The translations under genes and the position numbers were made by a program. From assembly GCF_013087525.1 (NCBI RefSeq), contig NZ_JABFCS010000001.1:1612001-1676000 (forward strand): 64,000 bases of DNA, read 5' to 3'. The DNA comes from Ramlibacter montanisoli (GTDB lineage: Bacteria > Pseudomonadota > Gammaproteobacteria > Burkholderiales > Burkholderiaceae_C). Shown in pieces: positions 1 through 9,331 of the stretch; the first letter of the stretch is position 1, and each line of letters starts with the position of its first letter. Below the pieces are notes generated by a model, which had not been told where the DNA came from, ran no database searches, and saw nothing but the letters and a program-made list of their open reading frames with translations.

Positions 1-504
1 ACGGCGGCGCAGGCAGGTGACGACGTCGTGCAGCGCCGCTGCGCCCAGCGAGGTGGCGATGCCGATGCCGCGCGGCAGCAGCGGCAGCTCGCGCTTGCGC
101 GCGCCGTCGAACAGGCCCTCCGCCTCCAGCCTGGCCTTCAGGCGCAGGAACTGCTCGAACAGCGCGCCCTGCCCGGCGCGCCGCATGCTCTCGACGACCA
201 GCTGCAGGTCGCCGCGCTGCTCGTACACGCCGAGCCGGCCGCTCACTTCGACCAGTTCGCCGTCGCGCGGCGCGAAGTCCAGCAACGTGGCGGCACGTCG
301 GAACATCGCGCAGCGCACCTGCCCTTGTGCATCCTTGAGGGAAAAGTAGCAGTGCCCGCTGGCGGCGCGGGAGAAGCCGGTGATCTCGCCGCGCACGGCC
401 ACCGGGTTGAAGCGCGCTTCCAGCGCGTCGGCCACGGCGCGGCACAAGGCACCCACGGCCCACACGCGCCGCGCGCCTGCAGGGGATGGAGTTCCGTCCG
501 TCAA
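1..504 (-). CDS. xseA: Exodeoxyribonuclease VII large subunit, N-terminal part (gene runs off the window)
   Basis: This is the catalytic large subunit of exonuclease VII, which degrades single-stranded DNA in the cytoplasm together with XseB. The 168 visible residues include [20 protein letters not shown], then [15 protein letters not shown] and QVRCAMF, which are typical of the N-terminal OB-fold, and end in HDVVTCLRR at the start of the nuclease region. I chose a TTG start at 504 because an AAGAGGG ribosome-binding site lies about seven bases upstream and translation from it gives a family-like N-terminus; a GTG further upstream in frame is possible. The gene is divergent from exbB. The family is usually about 400-450 residues, so more than half of the gene lies outside the window. 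Confidence 0.9.
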   Translation of the reverse strand, partial: MTDGTPSPAGARRVWAVGALCRAVADALEARFNPVAVRGEITGFSRAASGHCYFSLKDAQGQVRCAMFRRAATLLDFAPRDGELVEVSGRLGVYEQRGDLQLVVESMRRAGQGALFEQFLRLKARLEAEGLFDGARKRELPLLPRGIGIATSLGAAALHDVVTCLRRR

Positions 505-874
505 AAAGACACCCTCTTGTACGGGTAAACCCGATGGAAATCCATCCACAGCGGGCGCGTTTTCCCACCAGCCCCGGCGTTAGCGTGCGAACGCTGATTC
601 TTCCGAGCAAGTCATTGATTCCTAAAGGAATTTTCCTGCTCATTTCGTCATCGTTTTGTCACTGTGAAGCATTGGCGCGGGTCGGCGGGGTGGGGAGGGG
701 GTTTTCTCAACAAAGTTATCCACAACTTTTGTGAGTGTCGTCCTACGGCCACGCGTCCAAGTCCTACGAAGCGGGACACGAATCCTACAGCGCGGAGTCC
801 GCGCATAATCCGCCGCATGCGAGGCGCGGGTGACACGTGCCTTCCAGCAGTAGAGACCCGGCGGAGTACCCCTT
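505..874. other. Divergent intergenic region between xseA and exbB
   Basis: These 370 bases hold no convincing gene. They are more AT-rich than the flanks, especially 590-740, and presumably carry the promoters of xseA and of the exbB operon. The only discrete element I see is an imperfect palindrome around a perfect DnaA box (706-735). The GGAG at about 864 upstream of the TTG at 875 is the likely ribosome-binding site of exbB. Confidence 0.5.
706..735. promoter_or_regulatory. Imperfect palindrome containing a DnaA box (TTATCCACA)
   Basis: The sequence TTATCCACA at 716-724 matches the consensus DnaA box exactly. It sits inside an inverted repeat with arms of four plus six paired bases and a two-base mismatch. 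Only one box was noticed, so this is not an origin; a regulatory DnaA site or a chance match are both possible. Confidence 0.4.
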
Positions 875-1509
875 TTGCTTTCGATCATACAAGCCGCAGG
901 CTGGCCGATCTGGCCCCTCGTTGCCTGCTCCATCCTCGCCCTGGCCCTGGTCATCGAGCGCTTCCTGAGCCTCAAGACCGCGAAGATCGCGCCGCCGCGG
1001 CTGCTGGACGAAGCCCTCGCCGTCTCCCGCGTCTCGGTGCCCGCACCGGACGTCGTGCGGCGCTGGAACAGAACTCGGCCCTGGGCGAGGTGCTCGCCAG
1101 CGGCTTCCGCGCGCTCAACTCCGACCCGCGCTGCACCGAGGCCGACCTGCGCGCCAACATGGAAAGCACCGGCCGGGCCGTGGCGCACCGGCTGGAGCGC
1201 TACCTCAACGCGCTGGCCACCATCGCCTCCGCGGCCCCGCTGCTCGGCCTGCTGGGCACGGTGATCGGCATGATCGAGATCTTCGGCTCGCAGACGCCCA
1301 CCAGCGGCGGCGCGGTCGGCGGCAACCCGGCGCAGCTCGCCCACGGCATCTCGGTGGCGCTCTACAACACGGCCTTCGGCCTGATCGTCGCCATCCCGGC
1401 GCTGATCTTCTGGCGCTACTTCCGCGCCCGCGTGGACGAGTACCTGCTGACGCTGGAACTGGCCGCGGAACGCTTCGCCCGCCACCTGAACAACCTCCGT
1501 CGCGCATGA
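875..1509 (+). CDS. exbB: ExbB/TolQ/MotA-family proton channel protein (one frameshift)
   Basis: This inner-membrane protein forms, with ExbD, the proton-driven motor that energises TonB-dependent outer-membrane transport. The N-terminus (LSIIQAAGWPIWPL) begins a first membrane helix ending in IERFLSLK. The C-terminal half has the family helices LLGLLGTVIGMIEIF and GISVALYNTAFGLIVAIPAL. Translation probably starts at the TTG at 875. The frame breaks near 1060, between VVRR and LEQNSALGE, which fits one missing base; repaired length is 211 residues, normal for the family. It overlaps exbD by four bases. The frameshift is probably a sequencing error, because the downstream part is fully conserved in character. 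Confidence 0.88.
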
Positions 1510-1934
1510 ACTTCCGCCCCCGCGTCAAGGAGGAACCGGAGATCAACCTGATCCCGTTCATCGACGTGCTGCTGGTGGTGCTGATCTTCCTGATGCTGAC
1601 CACCACGTACAGCAAGTTCACCGAGATGCAGCTGAAGCTGCCGGTGGCGGACGCCGATGCGCAGCGCGACTACCCGCGCGAAGTCGTGGTCGCGGTCTCC
1701 AGCGACGGCCGCTACATGGTGAACAAGCAGCCGGTCACCGGCCGCGGCCCGGAGGCGCTCTCGGAAACCATCGCCGGAGCCGCCAAGGCGGGCAAGGACA
1801 CCACGATCATCATCAGCGCCGACGCCACCGCCACCCACCAGTCGGTGATCACGGTGATGGAGGCGGCGCGGCGCGTCGGCCTCGCGCACATCACCTTCGC
1901 CACCCAGTCCTCGGGGCAGGCCGCCGCGCGGTGA
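1506..1934 (+). CDS. exbD: ExbD/TolR-family biopolymer transport protein
   Basis: This is the 142-residue partner of ExbB. It has a short cytoplasmic N-terminus (MNFRPRVKEEPEINLIP), a single membrane helix with the essential aspartate (FIDVLLVVLIFLML), and a periplasmic domain. The D in IPFIDVLL is the residue thought to take part in proton translocation in this family. The gene starts four bases before the exbB stop, and its TGA overlaps the GTG of lpxK, so the three are translationally coupled. The general ExbD rather than TolR assignment rests on the exbB-exbD-lpxK order common in Burkholderiales. Confidence 0.92.
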   Translation: MNFRPRVKEEPEINLIPFIDVLLVVLIFLMLTTTYSKFTEMQLKLPVADADAQRDYPREVVVAVSSDGRYMVNKQPVTGRGPEALSETIAGAAKAGKDTTIIISADATATHQSVITVMEAARRVGLAHITFATQSSGQAAAR

Positions 1935-2920
1935 GCGCGCTCCAGCGCGCCTGGCTGCGCCGGGGACCGCTGGCGTGGCTGCTGTCCCCCTCTCCCTCCT
2001 CTCTACGGCGCGCTGGCCGCGCTGGATCGCGCGCTGCATGCGATCGGGCTGCGCCGGCCGGAGCGCCTGCCGGTGCCCGTGATCGTGGTGGGCAACGTCG
2101 TCGCCGGCGGCGCGGGCAAGACGCCGGTGGTGCTCGCCTTGCTGGAACACCTGAAGGCGCGGGGCCTCCGTGCCGGCGTGGTGTCGCGCGGCTATGGTCG
2201 CACGGGCGAGGAGTGCATCGAGGTGAACCTCGACGATGACCCGGCGCGTGCCGGCGACGAGCCGCTGCTGCTGCGGCGCAAGTCCGGCGTGCCGGTGTTC
2301 GTCGCGGCCCGCCGTGCCGATGCCGGTCATGCGCTGCTGCGCACGCACCCGCGACCCAGGTCATCGTCAGCGACGATGGCCTGCAGCACCACGCACTGGC
2401 GCGCGACCTGGAGATCTGCGTGTTCGACGCGCGCGGCACCGGCAACGGCTGGCTGCTGCCCGCCGGCCCCTTGCGCGAGCCCTGGCCGCGCCAGGTGGAC
2501 CTGGTGCTGCGGCACGAAGCGGCGCAAGGCATCGCCGGGCACGTGATGCAGCGGTCGCTGGCGGCACAAGCCGTGCGCGCCGACGGCACCCGCCGCGCCC
2601 TGGCCGAACTCGCGGCGGCCCCCGTGCACGCGCTCGCCGGCGTCGCCAACCCCGAGGCCTTCTTCCAGATGCTGCGGCAGGCAGGCCTTGCACTGGCCGG
2701 CACGCAGGCCCTGCCCGACCACCACGCCTTCGGCGACGCGAGCGAACTGCCCTCCGGCACGCTCGTGTGCACCGAGAAGGACGCGGTGAAGCTCTGGCGG
2801 CTGCGCCCCGACGCCTGGGCGGTGCCGCTGCAGGTCGCCATCCCCGAGGCGTTCTGGGCGGAGTTCGATCGCCTGCTGGCCGCGCGGCTATCATCGCCGC
2901 ATGGATCCCCGCCTGCTTGA
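1931..2920 (+). CDS. lpxK: Tetraacyldisaccharide 4'-kinase (two frameshifts)
   Basis: LpxK phosphorylates the tetraacyl-disaccharide precursor at the 4' position in lipid A synthesis on the inner membrane. Visible hallmarks are the N-terminal [15 protein letters not shown], the Walker-type loop [13 protein letters not shown], then SRGYGR, GDEPLLL, the [10 protein letters not shown] segment and the C-terminal CTEKDAVKL. The GTG start at 1931 overlaps the exbD stop. Two frame breaks, near 1990 and near 2350, split the gene into three readable pieces; together they cover a normal LpxK of about 330 residues. Since lpxK is essential, both breaks are almost certainly assembly errors. The 3' end overlaps the following small gene by 20 bases. 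Confidence 0.88.
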
Positions 2921-3107
2921 GCTGCTCGTGTGCCCCGTGACCAAGGGGCCGCTGGACTATGACCGCGAACGCCAGGAACTGCTCTCGCGCAGCGCCCGCC
3001 TCGCCTATCCCATCCGCGACGGCATCCCGGTGCTGCTGGAGGAAGAGGCGCGCACCCTGAGCGACGAGGAGCTCGAGCGCCTGCCCGCCCGCACGCCGCT
3101 CGTGTAG
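2901..3107 (+). CDS. Trm112-family small protein (YcaR-like)
   Basis: This 68-residue protein starts [18 protein letters not shown] and has the family pattern [14 protein letters not shown]. Trm112-like proteins are small zinc-ribbon-like folds that can activate methyltransferases. In bacteria they sit characteristically between lpxK and kdsB, as here, and their role is not settled. Only one cysteine (in VCP) is present, so the classical four-cysteine zinc site is absent, as is usual for the bacterial branch. It overlaps the lpxK end and lies eight bases from kdsB. Confidence 0.88.
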   Translation: MDPRLLELLVCPVTKGPLDYDRERQELLSRSARLAYPIRDGIPVLLEEEARTLSDEELERLPARTPLV

Positions 3108-3115
3108 GGCGCGCC

Positions 3116-3877
3116 GTGGGCTTCACCGTCCTGATCCCCGCGCGGCTGGCTTCCACGCGCCTGCCCGACAAGCCGCTGGCCGACATTGGCGGGCTGCCGA
3201 TGGTGGTGCGCGTCGCGCAGCGCGCCGAGCAGTCGTCCGCGGCGCAGGTGGTGGTGGCCGCCGACAGCGCGCGCATCGCCGATGCCTGCAGCAGGCACGG
3301 CGTGCGCGCGGTGCTCACGCGGCCCGACCACCCTTCCGGCAGCGACCGCCTCGCCGAAGCCTGCGAACACCTTGGCCTCGCGCGCGATGACGTGGTCGTC
3401 AACGTGCAGGGTGACGAGCCCCTGATCGATCCGGCGCTGATCGACGCCGTCGCCACGCTGCTGCAGCAGCGGCCGCAAGCCAGCATGAGCACGGCCGCGC
3501 ATCCCATCGCCAGCGTCGCCGACTTCACCAATCCCAACGTCGTGAAGGTCGTGCTGCAGGCCGATGGCCTGGCGCTCTACTTCAGCCGCGCGCCCATCCC
3601 CTGGTGGCGCGACGGCTTCGCGCAAGGCGTGAACGCCCTGCCCCAGCCGGCGCCGCTGCGCCACGTCGGCATCTATGGCTACCGGGCCGGCTTCCTGCGC
3701 GAGTTCCCGCGCATGCCGCAGGCGCCGGTGGAGTCCTGCGAGGCGCTGGAGCAGCTGCGCGCACTCTGGCACGGCCACCGGATTGCCGTGCACGTGACCG
3801 ACCAGGCACCGGGCGCCGGGGTCGACACGCCCGAGGACCTGGAGCGCGTCCGCCAGCTCGTTCTGGCCGGCGCCTGA
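3116..3877 (+). CDS. kdsB: 3-deoxy-manno-octulosonate cytidylyltransferase
   Basis: KdsB activates Kdo to CMP-Kdo in the cytoplasm for the lipopolysaccharide inner core. The 253-residue product shows the nucleotide-binding start [19 protein letters not shown], the motif [29 protein letters not shown], the HVGIYGYR segment and the C-terminal [11 protein letters not shown]. Length is typical (about 250). Translation starts at a GTG (3116). It is the last lipid A/LPS gene of the run begun by lpxK, and a short gap separates it from adk. Confidence 0.95.
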   Translation: MGFTVLIPARLASTRLPDKPLADIGGLPMVVRVAQRAEQSSAAQVVVAADSARIADACSRHGVRAVLTRPDHPSGSDRLAEACEHLGLARDDVVVNVQGDEPLIDPALIDAVATLLQQRPQASMSTAAHPIASVADFTNPNVVKVVLQADGLALYFSRAPIPWWRDGFAQGVNALPQPAPLRHVGIYGYRAGFLREFPRMPQAPVESCEALEQLRALWHGHRIAVHVTDQAPGAGVDTPEDLERVRQLVLAGA

Positions 3878-3951
3878 GGCGCCGCGCGTAAGGTCCGCGC
3901 AGGAGGGTGCGTGCTATCCTCCGCGCCAACAGGCACGAAGGCCGGTGGTGA

Positions 3952-4659
<708 letters not shown>

Positions 4660-5127
4660 TCAGGCCGGGCTGGACCGCAGGGCATAGGCCTTGCCGTCCA
4701 CGTACAGGTATTCGGCGCGCAGCACCGCCGCCCCCTTTTCATCCTTGAAGGTGTAGCCCAGCACGCCCAGCGCGGCGCCGGGCTGGATCGGCGCGAGCTT
4801 CCATGCTTCCAGGCGCGTGAGGGGCGCCAGCTCGATCTCCCAGCGGCGGTCCCGCCGCGTGGGCGCGACCGCGCGTGCCAGCAGCGCCTTGCCGTCCAGG
4901 GGCGCGGACTGCGCCGGCACGGGCCGGCTCGCGACGTCCGCCGGCAGCTGGTAGCCGGCCGGCAGTTCCAGCACCAGCTCGGCGTGCGGGTTCTGCCACT
5001 TCACCGACACGACACGGCCCTGCAGGAACAGGGGACGGTCCTGGTCGAAGCTGCTCCAGCCATGGTGGGCGCGCGCGGCCAGCGGCAAGCTGGCCAGGGC
5101 GGCGAGGCAGGTACGGCGTTTCATCAT
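4660..5127 (-). CDS. DUF6152-like exported protein
   Basis: This 155-residue protein has an N-terminal signal-like segment (MMKRRTCLAALASLPLAARA) followed by HHGWSSFDQ, a short domain with KWQNPHAELVLELP, and a C-terminal EYLYVDGKAYALR. The HHGWSSF start after a signal peptide and the NPH motif resemble DUF6152 proteins, which are periplasmic and of unknown function. An AAGGACC ribosome-binding site precedes the tandem ATG codons. It is transcribed with the membrane-protein gene upstream (5144-5563), 16 bases away, so the two may act together in the envelope. Confidence 0.7.
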   Translation of the reverse strand: MMKRRTCLAALASLPLAARAHHGWSSFDQDRPLFLQGRVVSVKWQNPHAELVLELPAGYQLPADVASRPVPAQSAPLDGKALLARAVAPTRRDRRWEIELAPLTRLEAWKLAPIQPGAALGVLGYTFKDEKGAAVLRAEYLYVDGKAYALRSSPA

Positions 5128-5143
5128 CGGTGGTCCTTCTTCA

Positions 5144-5563
5144 TCAGAGGTAGGCGATCCAGCGGCCGCACGCGAGCACGGCCAGCCACAGCAGGCTCGA
5201 CACGGCCAGCAGCACGCGGGCCGGCAGGTCGCAACGCGCCAGCGAGCCGCGCGCGTGGAACCAGGCCGCATTGCAACCCGCCGCGAAAATCAACAGCATC
5301 TTCAGGGTGAATGCGCGGTTGGCGAGCAGTTCGCCCGGCTGGCCCGCGAACATCATCAGCCCCGAGCCGGCGGCCAGCAGGAAGCCCGTGGCCGCCGTCG
5401 TCAGGGCGATGCGCGCCAGCGGCAGCACGGCCAGTTCCCTGGCGCGGCCGAAGACGCGCAGCTCGAACAGCACCAGGTTGCCAAGCAGCAGCGCGATGCC
5501 CAGCGTGTGGACGATCTCCAGGACCGGCCAGGCCCAGGGGTGCGACCGCAGCGCCGCGAACAT
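5144..5563 (-). CDS. Small integral membrane protein, function unknown
   Basis: The 139-residue product is almost entirely hydrophobic, with about four membrane segments. These are [52 protein letters not shown] and [17 protein letters not shown]. It resembles the DUF6644/DUF2214-type membrane proteins often found beside DUF6152 genes, but I cannot assign it firmly. It shares a base with the asparaginase gene end and precedes the DUF6152-like gene, so the three form a probable operon read leftwards. Confidence 0.65.
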   Translation of the reverse strand: MFAALRSHPWAWPVLEIVHTLGIALLLGNLVLFELRVFGRARELAVLPLARIALTTAATGFLLAAGSGLMMFAGQPGELLANRAFTLKMLLIFAAGCNAAWFHARGSLARCDLPARVLLAVSSLLWLAVLACGRWIAYL

Positions 5564-6499
5564 CAGGGCATCAGTTCCAGCAGCAGCGCGATGCGCGCCT
5601 TCACGGGCGACAGGCCGCCGGCGTCCGGCAGGCGGTCGCCCGCCTGCGGCAGCACCCGCCCGAGCAGGCAGCGCGAACTGCGCCGCACGCTGGTGCCCTG
5701 CTCCTGCGCCCTGGCGAGCGCGCCCTCGAGCGCGTGGTGCACGCTGCCGTTACCGGTGCCCGCCACGACGATGCCGTCCACGCCATCCTTCACCAGCGCT
5801 TCCACGATGGCGGGGCCGGCCCCGGCGAAGTTCATGACGATCTCCACCCGCGGCCACCGCGCCGCATCGGGCAGCGAGCCCGCATTGCGCAGGGCCGGGC
5901 CCTGCGGCCAGGCCCGCAGCACGCGCAGCCGGCCTTCCTCGACGTAGGCCAGCGGACCGGCATCGCCCGACGAGAAGGCGTCGGGCCGGTAGCCGTGCAC
6001 CTTCTGCACGTCCAGAGCCGCATGCACCGTGCCCGCGAACACGACGCACACGCCCTGCGCCAGGGGCGAGGCGGCGACGGCGAGCGCATCGGCCAGGTTC
6101 TGCGGGCCGTCCGCTGCCGCGGAGGTCGCGGGGCGCATCGCCCCCGTCAGCACCACCGGCTTGGCCGGCGCCAGCACCGAGTGCAGGAAGAAGGCGGTCT
6201 CCTCCATGGTGTCGGTGCCGTGCGTGACGACGATGCCGGCAACGTCCTGCTGCGCGAGCCAGTGCGCGCAGCGCTGCGCCAGCACGCACCAGGTGGCGAA
6301 GTCCATGTCCTTGCTGTCCAACTGCGCGACCTGCTCGGTGTGCAGGGCGAGGCCGGCCAGGCCGGGGAGGCCTCGCACCAGCTCTCGCGACACCGACCTC
6401 GCCGGCGCGGTAACCCAGGTTGTCCTGCGCCGAGGCCGCGCGGCCGGCGATCGTGCCGCCGGTGCCCAGCACGACGATTCTTCGTTGACTCACTTGCAT
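5563..6499 (-). CDS. L-asparaginase (one frameshift)
   Basis: This enzyme hydrolyses asparagine to aspartate and ammonia. The N-terminal catalytic threonine motif is present ([12 protein letters not shown]), followed by the second active-site motif [15 protein letters not shown] and LTGAMRP. The usual ADGPxNL motif is also there as [12 protein letters not shown] frame break near 6385 separates the first 37 residues from the rest; repaired length is about 312 residues, as expected. No obvious signal peptide is visible, suggesting a cytoplasmic enzyme. Its ATG at 6499 is divergent from lexA, and the LexA boxes lie 12-46 bases upstream of it, so SOS control of both genes is possible. Confidence 0.85.
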
Positions 6500-6510
6500 T
6501 CCTGTCCAAA

Positions 6511-6526
6511 CTGTTCAAAAATACAG
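6511..6526. promoter_or_regulatory. LexA (SOS) box 1
   Basis: CTGT, eight A/T-rich bases, then ACAG: a perfect match to the CTGT-N8-ACAG operator used by LexA in beta- and gammaproteobacteria. It lies about 78 bases upstream of the lexA start and 12 bases from the divergent asparaginase start, so lexA autoregulation is expected. Confidence 0.88.
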
Positions 6527-6529
6527 GCA

Positions 6530-6545
6530 CTGGATATCAACACAG
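6530..6545. promoter_or_regulatory. LexA (SOS) box 2
   Basis: CTGG, eight bases (ATATCAAC), then ACAG: a one-mismatch copy of the LexA operator, its start 19 bases from the start of box 1. Two tandem boxes ahead of lexA are also seen in Escherichia coli. Confidence 0.7.
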
Positions 6546-6603
6546 TAACCCGAATCCCGTCATGCCCACCGTGGCCTGCCGGGACCACCCGCCGGAGCCG
6601 CCG

Positions 6604-7278
6604 ATGATGGACACACCGAAGCTGACGCCCCGCCAGCAACAGATTCTGGACCTGATCCAGAGCGCCATCGCGCGCACCGGTGCGCCGCCCACGCGCGCGG
6701 AGATCGCGGCCGAACTCGGCTTCAAGTCGGCCAACGCGGCAGAGGAACACCTGCAGGCCCTCGCGCGCAAGGGCGTGATCGAACTGGTCAGCGGCACCTC
6801 GCGTGGCATCCGCCTGAAGAGCGATGCGTTGCGCTCGATCCACGAATCGCGCATCAAGCAGTTCCAGCTGCCCCTGCAGGGCCTGGCGCAGCTGGCGCTG
6901 CCGCTGGTGGGCCGCGTGGCCGCCGGCTCGCCGATCCTCGCGCAGGAACACGTGGACCAGACCTATTACGTCGAAAGCGGCCTGTTCCAGCGCCGCCCCG
7001 ACTACCTGCTGAAAGTGCGCGGCATGTCCATGCGCGACGCCGGCATCATGGACGGCGACCTGCTGGCGGTGCAGGCCACCAAGGACGCGAAGAACGGGCA
7101 GATCATCGTCGCGCGCCTCGGCGACGACGTGACGGTCAAGCGCTTCCGGCGCAACAAGCACCTGATCGAACTGCACGCGGAAAACCCCGACTACTCCACC
7201 ATCGTGGTGGAGCCGGGCGAGCCCTTCGAAGTCGAGGGCGTGGCCGTCGGCCTGATCCGCAACACCATGCTGATGTAA
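6604..7278 (+). CDS. lexA: LexA repressor, SOS regulator
   Basis: LexA represses DNA-repair genes and cleaves itself when RecA is activated. The 224-residue protein has the N-terminal winged helix ([13 protein letters not shown] to [16 protein letters not shown]), the cleavage site Ala107-Gly108 in GRVAAGSP, the catalytic Ser142 in [10 protein letters not shown], and Lys179 in VTVKRF. The GMSM context and full length indicate an active, self-cleaving repressor. Two start codons in tandem (6604, 6607) follow a GGAG. It has two LexA boxes upstream. Confidence 0.96.
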   Translation: MMDTPKLTPRQQQILDLIQSAIARTGAPPTRAEIAAELGFKSANAAEEHLQALARKGVIELVSGTSRGIRLKSDALRSIHESRIKQFQLPLQGLAQLALPLVGRVAAGSPILAQEHVDQTYYVESGLFQRRPDYLLKVRGMSMRDAGIMDGDLLAVQATKDAKNGQIIVARLGDDVTVKRFRRNKHLIELHAENPDYSTIVVEPGEPFEVEGVAVGLIRNTMLM

Positions 7279-7394
7279 TCCCACCCCGCGGCCGCCGCAG
7301 GTGGCAGGCGTATGGCGGGCATCGCCATCACCCTGCGGCCGCCGCATGTCCAGACGAATCCTGCCTGTGTCCTTTCCCATTCAGGAGCTGTCAC

Positions 7395-7730
7395 ATGGCA
7401 ACCGCATTCTTCCTTCCCCTGGCCCAGCTGTCCGCACCGCTGCAGGCGCTGGCATCCTGGTTCTCGCCGCGCCCGCAGCCCGCGCGCGGTTGCGCGGCGC
7501 GCACCCCCGCGCCGCGGCAACCGACGCGTCCGCTGGTGGCACAGCGCCTGCCCGGCCAGGGTCCGGTGATCCTGCCCGCGCCGAAACCGCTGCGCGTGAC
7601 GCGCGTGGTGGACGCCAGCGCGCCGCGCGCGGTGGCCGGCCGCATGGTGATCTCCGGCCGGCTCGCCGACGTCTGCGCCGAGCTCGATCGCCTGGCCGCG
7701 CAGGAAGGCGCTAGCGCTGCCCGCCGGTGA
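7395..7730 (+). CDS. Small conserved hypothetical protein downstream of lexA
   Basis: This 111-residue protein has a proline/arginine-rich middle and a compact C-terminus, GRMVISGRLADVCAELDRLAA. That ending seems familiar from short uncharacterised proteins of Burkholderiales. A GGAGCTG ribosome-binding site precedes the ATG. The last 20 bases overlap, tail to tail, the end of the DUF1993 gene. No function can be proposed. It might alternatively be a spurious reading frame in GC-rich DNA, but the ribosome-binding site and the non-random C-terminus argue for a gene. Confidence 0.6.
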   Translation: MATAFFLPLAQLSAPLQALASWFSPRPQPARGCAARTPAPRQPTRPLVAQRLPGQGPVILPAPKPLRVTRVVDASAPRAVAGRMVISGRLADVCAELDRLAAQEGASAARR

Positions 7731-8226
7731 GGTAGTCGGTCTTGCCCAGGTCCACCCCGTTGTGCCGCAGGATGGCGTAGGCGGTGGTCACGTGGAAGAA
7801 GAAGTTCGGCAGCACCCAGGTGGTGAGGTAGGCCTGGGCCTTCATCGTCTTCGTGCTGTCGCGGCCGACCGGGAAGGTGATCTCCCTGTCCTCGGTGCCG
7901 TCCACCTTGGCCGCCGGCACCGTTTCCAGGAAGGCCAGCGTCTTCTGGATGCGGGCCTTCAGCTCGGCGAAGCTGGCCTCGTTGTCCTCGAACTTGGGCG
8001 CTTCCACGCCGGCGATGCGCGCCACGCCGTTCTTGGCGGCGTCGCAGGCGATCAGCACCTGGCGGGTGAAGGGCAGCATGTCCGGCGCCAGCCGGGCGGT
8101 CGCCAGCACCGAAGGCTCGAACTTGCGCGCCTGCGCGTTCGCCTCGCCCTTCTCCAGGACATGGGACAGGTTGCGCAGCATGTGCTGGAACACCGGCACG
8201 CTGGCCGCATACATGGACATCGCCAT
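7711..8226 (-). CDS. DUF1993 family protein
   Basis: The 171-residue product starts MAMSMYAASVPVFQHMLRNLSHVLEKGEA and contains LAPDMLPFTRQVLIACDAAKNGVARIAG and a C-terminal YLTTWVLPNFFFHVTTAYAILRHNGVDLGKTDYL. This is the pattern of DUF1993, a DinB-like helical-bundle family of unknown activity. Length is typical (about 170). It stands alone on the minus strand between lexA and a 2-hydroxyacid dehydrogenase. Confidence 0.88.
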   Translation of the reverse strand: MAMSMYAASVPVFQHMLRNLSHVLEKGEANAQARKFEPSVLATARLAPDMLPFTRQVLIACDAAKNGVARIAGVEAPKFEDNEASFAELKARIQKTLAFLETVPAAKVDGTEDREITFPVGRDSTKTMKAQAYLTTWVLPNFFFHVTTAYAILRHNGVDLGKTDYLTGGQR

Positions 8227-8316
8227 CGGGAGTCTCCTGGGGTCAAAACGACGATCCTAGCGCCGGCGCAACAGCCCTGCCGTCGCCCGCTCAAGCTCCA
8301 AGGCACAATCGCGGGA

Positions 8317-9324
8317 ATGAACATCGTGATCCTCGATGACTACCAGGACGCGGTCCGCAAGCTCCAGTGCGCCTCCAAGCTGGAGGCGTACCCCGCCAAG
8401 GTCTTCACCAACACCGTCAAGGGCATAGGCCAGCTCTCGGTGCGCCTGCGCGATGCCGACGTGATCGTGCTGATCCGCGAGCGCACGCACATCACCCGCC
8501 AGCTGGTGGAGAAGCTCCCGCGGCTGAAGCTCATCTCCCAGACCGGCCGCGTCGGCGCCCACGTGGACATCGAAGCCTGCACCGAGCGCGGCATCGCCGT
8601 GGCCGAGGGCGTGGGCTCGCCGATCGCGCCGGCCGAACTGACCTGGGCGCTGATCATGACGGCGATGCGCCGCCTGCCGCAGTACATCAGCAGCCTCAAG
8701 CACGGGGCCTGGCAGCAGGCCGGCATGAAGTCGGCCTCCATGCCGCCCAACTTCGGCGTGGGCATGCTCCTGCGCGGCAAGACCCTGGGCATCTGGGGCT
8801 ACGGCAAGATCGGCCAGCTGGTGGCCGGCTACGGCAAGGCCTTCGGCATGCGCGTGCAGGTCTGGGGCAGCCCGGAGTCGCGCGCCCGGGCGGAGGCCGA
8901 CGGCCTGGTCGCGGCGCCGAGCCGGGAGGCGCTGTTCGCCGACAGCGACGTGCTCAGCCTGCACCTGCGCCTGAACGAGGAGACCTTCGGCATCGCCAAG
9001 CTGGAGGACCTCAACCGCATGAAGCCCACCGCGCTGATCGTCAACACCTCGCGCGCCGAGCTGATCGAGCCCGAGGCGCTGATCGCTGCGCTGAACCGCG
9101 GCCGGCCGGGCATGGCCGCCATCGACGTGTTCGAGAGCGAACCCATCCTGCAGGGCCACGCGCTGCTGCGGCTGGAGAACTGCATCTGCACGCCGCACAT
9201 CGGCTACGTGGAGCAGGAAAGCTACGAGCTGTACTTCGGCGCCGCCTTCGACAACGTGGTGAACTTCATCAAGGGCACGCCGACCAACATCGTCAACCCG
9301 GGCGCCCTGCAGGTCCGCCGCTAG
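8317..9324 (+). CDS. D-2-hydroxyacid dehydrogenase family protein
   Basis: This 335-residue NAD(P)-dependent oxidoreductase belongs to the D-isomer-specific 2-hydroxyacid dehydrogenase family. Visible features are the Rossmann motif GIWGYGKIGQLVAGYGKAFG, the catalytic arginine region (NTSRAELIEPEAL), the glutamate in DVFESEPI and the catalytic histidine in NCICTPHIGYVEQESYE. A phosphoglycerate dehydrogenase-like opening (MNIVILDDYQD) suggests a distinct subgroup whose substrate is not clear. The ATG at 8317 matches the family start. It is followed after seven bases by an MFS carrier, perhaps for the same or a related acid. Confidence 0.9.
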   Translation: MNIVILDDYQDAVRKLQCASKLEAYPAKVFTNTVKGIGQLSVRLRDADVIVLIRERTHITRQLVEKLPRLKLISQTGRVGAHVDIEACTERGIAVAEGVGSPIAPAELTWALIMTAMRRLPQYISSLKHGAWQQAGMKSASMPPNFGVGMLLRGKTLGIWGYGKIGQLVAGYGKAFGMRVQVWGSPESRARAEADGLVAAPSREALFADSDVLSLHLRLNEETFGIAKLEDLNRMKPTALIVNTSRAELIEPEALIAALNRGRPGMAAIDVFESEPILQGHALLRLENCICTPHIGYVEQESYELYFGAAFDNVVNFIKGTPTNIVNPGALQVRR

Positions 9325-9331
9325 GCCGACG

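Noticed and set aside
505-874. Replication origin because of the DnaA box.
   Set aside because: Only one good box is present and no dnaA, dnaN, gidA or parAB genes are nearby.
640-1485. A 281-residue minus-strand open frame over exbB.
   Set aside because: It runs antisense to the clear ExbB reading and its translation has no family character; it is a shadow of the GC-rich coding strand.
7279-7394. Repeated GCGGCCGCCGCA after lexA as a terminator.
   Set aside because: The two copies are direct repeats of a self-complementary GC run; no stem-loop with a T-run follows, so it is more likely composition bias.
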